Assembly: GCA_964636325.1 (NCBI GenBank)
Contig: CAZWRV010000060.1
Location: 1-37,593 of the forward strand
Length of the DNA stretch: 37,593 bases
Direction: 5' to 3'
Source of the DNA: CAZWRV01 sp964636325
GTDB lineage: Bacteria > Verrucomicrobiota > Lentisphaeria > Victivallales > GWF2-50-93
The position numbers were made by a program, and so were the translations under genes. Below the pieces are notes generated by a model. That model did not search any database. It saw nothing but the letters and a program-made list of their open reading frames with translations, and was not told the origin of the DNA. This document shows positions 33,078-37,593 of the stretch, piece by piece; position 1 is the stretch's first letter, and each line of letters begins with the position of its first letter.

Positions 33078-34301
33078 TTATGGTTTAGGCGCGCATTCCC
33101 CGATTTTGCATGCCTTTTTTATCTGTTCAGGAGACAGTTTCATCTTGTCAGACAATGCCTGATCGATGCTGATCATCCTGCCGGTTTCGAACGGATTGGC
33201 TTCAACCCATTTCTTCAGGTTTTCAGGAGTCCTGAAAAATCCCTGATGGAAGCATCCGGCCGAAACCCAGGTGCCGTCAGGCTTCTGACGTTGACCGAAC
33301 CATGCGACTGCGGTAGAAGGTTCAAGAGAGGCAACCTGCCCGTCTAAGGTTTTGACGACAACCGGCTCCCCGGTAAGGCGATCCCTTTCTTGGACTTCAA
33401 TGTCCTTGCCTGTGCGGGCGGCCACACCGAGCGCGCAATGCGAGCAGCACCCCCAGGTCTGCACCCCCCCGGCGACGACTTTTGCCGCATCCTGCGGGTA
33501 GCAGGCCCTGTCGCAGAAGCCGCAAAGATGCGAGAGCTCCGCAGCCTTCAGCGCTTCAAGCTTAAGGACGTTGCCGCCGGATGCTTTTTTCGCGTCTTCA
33601 GCGGTCTTCTCATCGGCATAAGCCTGTATCGTGGGACGGCCGCTCTTGTCGGCGCCGACGAGGTAGAACGCGTCCTTAAGGGGAATCTGCTTTTCCGTTG
33701 AAAAGTCCGTAACCCTGACTTTCTCCTCGAATCCGGCCTTGTCCTCCGTCAGACACGAATACATGATGAAATAGCAGTGCGGCGAGCAGAGGCGGACATC
33801 CCCCTTGTCAGATTTGACTGCCACAAGCGTCTTCGGGTTGATGCTTCCGTCGCACATGTAGCATATCTGGTCTTTCGGACGCTCGTCGGCCCTGGCAGGC
33901 TTGAGCCTTTCAAATGACTGGGAAGCTCCTGAGTCTTTCGGTGTTTTCACCCCGAGCTCGTTCCATTTCGCGAGGATGTTCTCCTTTGAAAAGAACCCGA
34001 CATGGCGGAAAAGCTCCTTTCCGTCGACACCGAGGAACACCTGGGTCGGTATTGCCTCGACCTTGTATTCTTGCGCCTTCGTGGCGTTCTCCTTCTGCCA
34101 TACGTCTATGAACTCCACCTCAAAGACGCCGGCATATTCCTTCTTGAGCTCCTCCAGGATTGGAGCCATCATCTTGCATGGTATGCATTTCGAAGCGCCA
34201 AGGTCAATCAGCTTCGGGAGGGAGGCCTGCTCTTTTTTGTCTTCGGCAATGATACCGAGAGCAAAAGTCATCAAAATAAGGCATGCGATCAGCTTATTCA
34301 T
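33078..34301 (-). CDS. Exported thioredoxin-NosL-MerB-like three-domain protein
   Basis: 407 residues with four parts. Signal peptide 1-20 (MNKLIACLILMTFALGIIA). Thioredoxin domain about 28-118 with Cys39-Ile-Pro-Cys42 and cis-Pro85. NosL-like domain about 145-252: CYMC (147, 150), C172, C176, C183, then RVTDF, PLKDAFYLVG and the GGNVLKLEAL end typical of NosL. MerB-like domain about 258-385: CGFCDRAC, GCCSHC (285, 286, 289), an LEPS segment (326-329), Cys350, and FFRTPENLKKW (355-365) in the place of MerB's HFFAS...W. NosL and MerB share a fold. ATG 34301 overlaps the DGC stop; the ATG at 34310 has no ribosome site. Role in metal(loid)-carbon cleavage or periplasmic metal delivery is inference. 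Confidence 0.75.
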   Translation of the reverse strand: MNKLIACLILMTFALGIIAEDKKEQASLPKLIDLGASKCIPCKMMAPILEELKKEYAGVFEVEFIDVWQKENATKAQEYKVEAIPTQVFLGVDGKELFRHVGFFSKENILAKWNELGVKTPKDSGASQSFERLKPARADERPKDQICYMCDGSINPKTLVAVKSDKGDVRLCSPHCYFIMYSCLTEDKAGFEEKVRVTDFSTEKQIPLKDAFYLVGADKSGRPTIQAYADEKTAEDAKKASGGNVLKLEALKAAELSHLCGFCDRACYPQDAAKVVAGGVQTWGCCSHCALGVAARTGKDIEVQERDRLTGEPVVVKTLDGQVASLEPSTAVAWFGQRQKPDGTWVSAGCFHQGFFRTPENLKKWVEANPFETGRMISIDQALSDKMKLSPEQIKKACKIGECAPKP

Positions 34302-34690
34302 GGGCAGCATCCTTTATTACCAAGCATTTCCGCGCCCTTTGCGGCCGCCTTGGCGATATTTTCCTCGCTTGGAGGGGTCTTTCCTTTTTCCATCCCGAGG
34401 TCTGCCAGCTTCAGATGTGCGAAATTCGCAAATCCGGCCTGCTCAAGGCAGTTCTTAGCGCAGTTCAGCGGGCATCCGTCTATCGCGAGAATCTTGTCCG
34501 CCGCCTTTGTCGTCTCCATTATTCCGCTGACCCTGCCCCCGATACCCACGGTGCAGAACATTTTTCCTTTCCCTTCTCTAGTAATTTTTCTTGCCGCCTG
34601 ATCGGCGATTGCCCCTACATCCGCCGCGCCTGAACAGGCAAAAACCAATTTAGGAGCCGCACTGCACGCACATTCTTTTTTCTCGTTCAT
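34298..34690 (-). CDS. DGC-domain putative zinc-binding protein
   Basis: 130-residue cytoplasmic protein of the DGC family, named for Asp71-Gly72-Cys73 in AIDGCPLNCAK (also Cys77, Cys81). Further cysteines are at 7, 9, 19 and 46, the first pair in an N-terminal CAC motif. The family recurs in arsenic and mercury gene clusters, function unproven. AAGGAG lies 6 nt before the ATG. The coupling (ATGA) to the exported fusion gene implies equal expression of the two. Confidence 0.85.
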   Translation of the reverse strand: MNEKKECACSAAPKLVFACSGAADVGAIADQAARKITREGKGKMFCTVGIGGRVSGIMETTKAADKILAIDGCPLNCAKNCLEQAGFANFAHLKLADLGMEKGKTPPSEENIAKAAAKGAEMLGNKGCCP

Positions 34691-34741
34691 TTCATTCTCC
34701 TTTTTTAATTTCCAGCAACGGCGCGAAGGCCGCCGCTAATT

Positions 34742-34975
34742 TCATGACAACAATTTCTTAATATCATCGGAACTCAGGACTTTCCCGCAGCTCTTGACCT
34801 GTCCGTCCACCGCGATCGCCGGTGTGATCATCACTCCCATCTTCACGATGTCCTGGATCTTGTCGACCTTTGAAACCTCCGCCTGGATGCCGAGTTCCTT
34901 CACTGCTGTTTCAGCGTTCTCGAAGAGCATCTTGCACTTCGGACAGCCCGTGCCCAGAATCTGTAACTTCATCAT
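34742..34975 (-). CDS. Small redox-active thioredoxin (MTH895/TM0996 type)
   Basis: 77-residue thioredoxin-fold protein, cytoplasmic, with ILGTGCPKC (Cys11, Cys14) and the cis-Pro segment ITPAIAVDG. Such proteins are frequent next to DUF318 permeases and ArsR genes and may reduce disulfides or bind As(III). It is a candidate for the ArsE position of the operon (inference). AAGGAG serves ATG 34975 or ATG 34972. The reading frame from 35020 would start inside the repeat and is rejected. Confidence 0.9.
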   Translation of the reverse strand: MMKLQILGTGCPKCKMLFENAETAVKELGIQAEVSKVDKIQDIVKMGVMITPAIAVDGQVKSCGKVLSSDDIKKLLS

Positions 34976-34983
34976 AGAGCTCC

Positions 34984-35004
34984 TTTCTCGCAACGACGCA
35001 AAGG
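34984..35004. repeat. Inverted-repeat end beside the GxxExxY gene (thioredoxin side)
   Basis: TTTCTCGCAACGACGC followed by AAAGG matches the reverse complement of 35420-35449, lacking an inner TAAGAACGC-like block. It merges with the thioredoxin ribosome site. A 17-of-19 match to this repeat and its outer flank (GCAACG-type, 34990-35008) also lies at 34715-34733. Confidence 0.7.
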
Positions 35005-35022
35005 CCGCAACGGAATACATTA

Positions 35023-35409
35023 TTATTTTTCAACTAAGCCATTAACAATTCTTATGATTCCATCTTTAAGAAGAGATTCGTTAAAATTTATGAGCAATCC
35101 TAATTTCAGTCCAGAGATACGAAGATAAGTAAGCAATTGTTTCTTATGCACAGCATTTATATTCTCGACCGACTTAAGCTCTATTATCACTTTATTTTCG
35201 ACAATAATATCCGCCATAAATCCTTCATCGAAAGACAAATTGTCATAAGTCAATCTTATGGGGACTTGCCGCTGAACCTTTAATCCTCTCTTGTTAAGTT
35301 CATGGCTTAAAACACTTTCATAGACAGATTCAAAGAGCCCAGGACCAAGTCGGCGATGGACTTCAAAGGCCGCATCCAGAGTTAACTTTGCAATTGCATT
35401 CTCATCCAT
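35023..35409 (-). CDS. GxxExxY-family nuclease-like protein
   Basis: 128-residue protein with the family motif Gly24-Leu-Phe-Glu27-Ser-Val-Tyr30 and a PD-(D/E)xK-like core (Asp67, Glu77-Leu-Lys79 in IIELKS). Members are widespread single-domain proteins, often flanked by short inverted repeats and scattered in genomes; no defined biological role. It breaks an otherwise tight ars operon, is AT-richer than its neighbours and lies between repeat ends at 34984-35004 and 35420-35449, so it appears to be an insertion. Confidence 0.88.
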   Translation of the reverse strand: MDENAIAKLTLDAAFEVHRRLGPGLFESVYESVLSHELNKRGLKVQRQVPIRLTYDNLSFDEGFMADIIVENKVIIELKSVENINAVHKKQLLTYLRISGLKLGLLINFNESLLKDGIIRIVNGLVEK

Positions 35410-35419
35410 ATATAGCCTT

Positions 35420-35449
35420 CCTTTGCGTTCTTAGCGTCGTTGCGAGAAA
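35420..35449. repeat. Inverted-repeat end beside the GxxExxY gene (permease side)
   Basis: The 30-bp unit (CCTTTGCGTTC... GCGAGAAA) begins in minus orientation with TTTCTCGC directly after the permease stop codon (35450-35452). It is the inverted partner of 34984-35004. Confidence 0.7.
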
Positions 35450-36835
35450 TCATGTAACCATTCCGTAAATCAGCCCTGTTATCGTCGCCATGAGAACCAC
35501 CAGGGCCACATATGCGGCCGTCTTTTTCGGTCCGATGATCGAGTTGATGACAAGCATGCTCGGGAGTGAAAGCGCCGGACCGGCGAGCAGAAGCGCAAGA
35601 GCGGGCCCCTGGCCCATGCCGCTGTCGATCAGACCGCGGAGGATCGGAACTTCGGTAAGGGTCGCGAAGTACATGAAGGCTCCGACGATCGAGGAAAAGA
35701 AGTTCGTCCACACAGGCCATATGAAAGAGAGCCACTGCGGCGAAGGCCCGGAAGCTCCCGACATCCACTGGCAGAAGACGTCCGGCGATTTCCCGACAAG
35801 AGCCTGAATCCATTTCCCGGGGATGATTCCCGCGTCGGGAGTCTCCGGGCTCCCGAGAAAGAATCCTGCCGCAAGCACACCGCCGAGGAGTAGAGGTGTT
35901 ATCTGCTTGGCGAAACCCCAGGTCTGCTCGCGCCAGTTTTTCAACTCCTCGCCGCCGCCGAAAGTCATAAGGACCAGGCAGGCCGCCCCTAATGCGAAAG
36001 AGAAGACATGGGATCCGGGGAGGAGCAGGGCAGATGCCGTAACAAGCGCAAGCGAAGCAAGGACGTATGCGGCCTTCACTTTGAAGAAGCTCCAAAGCAT
36101 CGCCGCAAAGATGATTCCGAACAGCGAAGTAAGCATCCATTTATACTTGAATACCGTGAACCAGATGCCGGAACTGTCCAAAGGTTTTCCCCAGTTGGCG
36201 AAGACGAGTATCGCGGACATCGCAAGGAAATATGACGCCGTCTGCCAAAGTGGACGTCCCCCTTTCTCCTCGTCGCCCATATACATGTCATTCCCGGCCT
36301 GAGCCTCTTCTGTCCGTTTCCGCTCCTCTTTCAGGAAAAAGAGATGCATTAGAATGCCGATTATCACGCTGAAGAATATTGCGCCGACGGCTCGCCAGAG
36401 CCCAAGCTCGAACCCGAGAATTCTTGCGGTCAGGACGATAGCCAGGACGTTTATCGCGGGTCCGGAATACAGGAACGCAATGGCCGGGCCGAGCCCGGCA
36501 CCGCGCAGGTATATCCCTCCGAAAAGCGGGAGGACAGTGCAGGAACACACCGCAAGAATCGTCCCAGAGACGGAAGCCACGCCATAAGAAAGCGCCTTGT
36601 TCGCTTTTGGGCCAAAATATTTCATGACGGCGTTCTGGCTGATGAACACGCCTATGGCTCCCGCGATGAAGAAGGCAGGGACCAAACAGAGAATGACATG
36701 TTCTCGCGCATACCATTTGACAAGCTTGAGAGACTCGAGGACCGCACCGTCGAACCTCGCAGTGCCGACAGGAAGGAAGTAGAACAGTCCGAAAGCGGCG
36801 GCGAGATAAAGAAATATTTTCAGCTCCCTGTTCAT
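35450..36835 (-). CDS. DUF318/ArsP-type permease
   Basis: Inner-membrane permease of 461 residues in PF03773. The signature AVCSCTVLPLFGGIYLRGAG (Cys97, Cys99) followed by GPAIAFLYSGPAINVLAIVLT lies in the first half, and a second related half carries EVPILRGLIDSGMGQGPALALLLAGPALSLP. ArsP, a shorter member, exports trivalent methyl and aromatic arsenicals. Here the arsR coupling (ATGA, 36835 over the arsR stop) and the arsF/arsG genes favour an organoarsenical substrate (inference). The frame extends upstream to 37129 only through arsR and is rejected. Confidence 0.88.
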   Translation of the reverse strand: MNRELKIFLYLAAAFGLFYFLPVGTARFDGAVLESLKLVKWYAREHVILCLVPAFFIAGAIGVFISQNAVMKYFGPKANKALSYGVASVSGTILAVCSCTVLPLFGGIYLRGAGLGPAIAFLYSGPAINVLAIVLTARILGFELGLWRAVGAIFFSVIIGILMHLFFLKEERKRTEEAQAGNDMYMGDEEKGGRPLWQTASYFLAMSAILVFANWGKPLDSSGIWFTVFKYKWMLTSLFGIIFAAMLWSFFKVKAAYVLASLALVTASALLLPGSHVFSFALGAACLVLMTFGGGEELKNWREQTWGFAKQITPLLLGGVLAAGFFLGSPETPDAGIIPGKWIQALVGKSPDVFCQWMSGASGPSPQWLSFIWPVWTNFFSSIVGAFMYFATLTEVPILRGLIDSGMGQGPALALLLAGPALSLPSMLVINSIIGPKKTAAYVALVVLMATITGLIYGMVT

Positions 36836-37146
36836 ATTTTCAACGTCCTTCTCTTCCTCTTCATGTCCTCCCTGGCCACGTTCATCACGCAGTCGAAGAT
36901 GTTCAGGATGCATGGCGTCGCCAGATGGTAGATGACCTTGACGCCCTCCTTCCTCTCGGTTATGATCCCGGACCTCTTCATCTGCGACAGATGCCGGGAG
37001 AGAGTGGACTGGTCGAGCTTGAACATCGGCTGCAGTTCGCATACGCATCTGTCGCCCCTGCCGAGTTCGTCCAGGATCATCAGCCGCACAGGGCTGGCTA
37101 TCGCCTTGATGATTCCGGCCTTGATGCATGCTTCGTCGTAGGTCAT
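36832..37146 (-). CDS. arsR: ArsR-family repressor (operon 2)
   Basis: 104-residue winged-helix repressor, different from the one at 30747. Cys34 and Cys36 (DRCVCELQP) with Cys79 and Cys86 downstream (TPCILNIFDC) are candidate metalloid ligands. DNA-reading helix QSTLSRHLSQMKRSGII. The start is ATG 37146 with GGAGGA 5-6 nt upstream, rather than GTG 37161. Distinct Cys placement from ArsR1 suggests a different inducer, possibly an organoarsenical (inference). Confidence 0.92.
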   Translation of the reverse strand: MTYDEACIKAGIIKAIASPVRLMILDELGRGDRCVCELQPMFKLDQSTLSRHLSQMKRSGIITERKEGVKVIYHLATPCILNIFDCVMNVAREDMKRKRRTLKI

Positions 37147-37186
37147 TTTTTCCTCCGGCACGAATTCCTTTCGCGTTTACTATTAT

Positions 37187-37216
37187 GTATTATTGCGCAT
37201 ATTTGCAAGTTGCAAA
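37187..37216 (-). promoter_or_regulatory. arsR operon 2 promoter and palindromic operator
   Basis: Minus-strand -35 TTGCAA (37210-37215) and -10 TAATAC (37187-37192), 17-bp spacer. The -35 is inside a perfect 15-bp palindrome TTTGCAA-G-TTGCAAA (37202-37216), a likely ArsR site. The untranslated leader is about 34 nt. Confidence 0.6.
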
Positions 37217-37593
37217 ATGTAGATTTTTGAAAAATATTTATTTCTTGCCGCAGCTTCACTTGCTATTGAATGATCTGGAGCAGGTAGGATATAAGGTCAA
37301 ATGCGTGGTCGACATGGCGCTTATGGTCGGGAAAATTCGTGCCGCCTATTTGATTTGCACGGGGTGGAATATATACTCCTTTAGGCTGAAAAATTTACAT
37401 TTTGATTGCGGAGAATTCGGGAATTGCTCCGAATCCTGAGAGGCCGCCGATACCGGGGTATCGAAGGCTCCCGAAGGGGGCGGGGCAAAACCGAAAGGCC
37501 GCAATACGCCAGGGCGGACGGGCATCTTTGGGCCGTACTTTTCCGTTCCTTCCTCGGACGACATTCATGTCGCCGCTCGGTCGGAACAAAAAA
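37217..37593. other. Non-coding right edge with palindromes
   Basis: No gene supported. Palindromes CGATACC-GG-GGTATCG (about 37448-37463) and CGACAT-TC-ATGTCG (37559-37572) lie in a GC-rich stretch. The frames here (for example 37346-37564 minus) have no ribosome site or recognisable domain. It may be the end of another dispersed repeat cut by the window edge. Confidence 0.4.

Noticed and set aside
33078..34301. Calling the fusion protein a proven organomercurial lyase (merB)
   Set aside because: The match rests on spacing and a few residues. The Asp99 equivalent is not evident and no merA, merR or merT is present, so only MerB-like is justified.
35382..36140. 252-codon minus frame antiparallel in phase to the permease
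   Set aside because: Wholly overlaps the well-supported permease in another frame, with Arg/Ser-rich shadow composition.
37346..37589. Minus-strand frames of 64-72 codons at the right edge
   Set aside because: No ribosome site, no recognisable domain and overlap in two frames. They lie in palindromic sequence.
1..37593. tRNA, rRNA or riboswitch genes
   Set aside because: I looked through the intergenic stretches by eye and saw no cloverleaf-like or rRNA-like segment and no riboswitch consensus that I could defend.

Overview
The window looks like chromosome of a Gram-negative bacterium of the PVC group, most likely a Lentisphaerae/Victivallales-type organism. The evidence is a GntR-type regulator followed by a prepilin-like protein with a FTLIELLVVIA helix and an H-X9-DG motif (a combination typical of that group), an LpxK lipid A kinase, a lipoprotein with a lipobox, and a bacterial AspRS of probable non-discriminating type. 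The taxonomic call is inference from protein character only.

Positions 1-5.4 kb, plus strand: dnaJ, a GntR/LacI-type regulator with a consensus promoter, a prepilin-like secreted protein, trpC and a translationally coupled lipoprotein. This segment is bounded by a 54-bp inverted repeat (1-54 and 5349-5402). Positions 5.4-15.7 kb, minus strand: a small membrane protein whose C-terminus is encoded by a dispersed repeat, a divergent J-domain protein, uvrC, a secreted seven-blade propeller protein with an InlB-like repeat, apbE, aspS and lpxK: mostly housekeeping. Positions 15.7-26.0 kb, minus strand: a tightly packed catabolic-looking cluster with three Gfo/Idh/MocA oxidoreductases, a zinc alcohol dehydrogenase, an M20 metallohydrolase, a class III aminotransferase, a D-2-hydroxyacid dehydrogenase, an unusual NAD-dependent epimerase and a TetR regulator. 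Its substrate cannot be read from the sequence.

Positions 26.1-37.2 kb, minus strand: an arsenic resistance island of two ArsR-led operons, by eye less GC-rich than the rest. The upstream operon (37146 to 31275) runs arsR, a DUF318/ArsP-type permease, a GxxExxY gene that looks inserted, a small redox thioredoxin, a DGC zinc-binding protein, an exported thioredoxin-NosL-MerB-like three-domain fusion, arsF, arsG and a DUF6951-type Cys protein. It resembles ArsEFG-type systems for aromatic organoarsenicals but adds a candidate C-As (or C-Hg) bond-cleaving or metal-handling protein. The downstream operon (31148 to 26154) runs arsR, an AhpD-like protein with a Cys tail, arsC, a methyltransferase, arsM, a two-domain Fe-S protein, a ferredoxin and acr3. 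It covers arsenate reduction, arsenite methylation and arsenite efflux, with an unexplained Fe-S pair.

Several dispersed palindromic repeat families lie between genes. One family begins exactly at the stop codon of acr3 (26154) and of the aminotransferase (19503), and its third copy encodes the C-terminus of the 5536-5811 protein. No tRNA, rRNA, CRISPR array or transposase gene was recognised.
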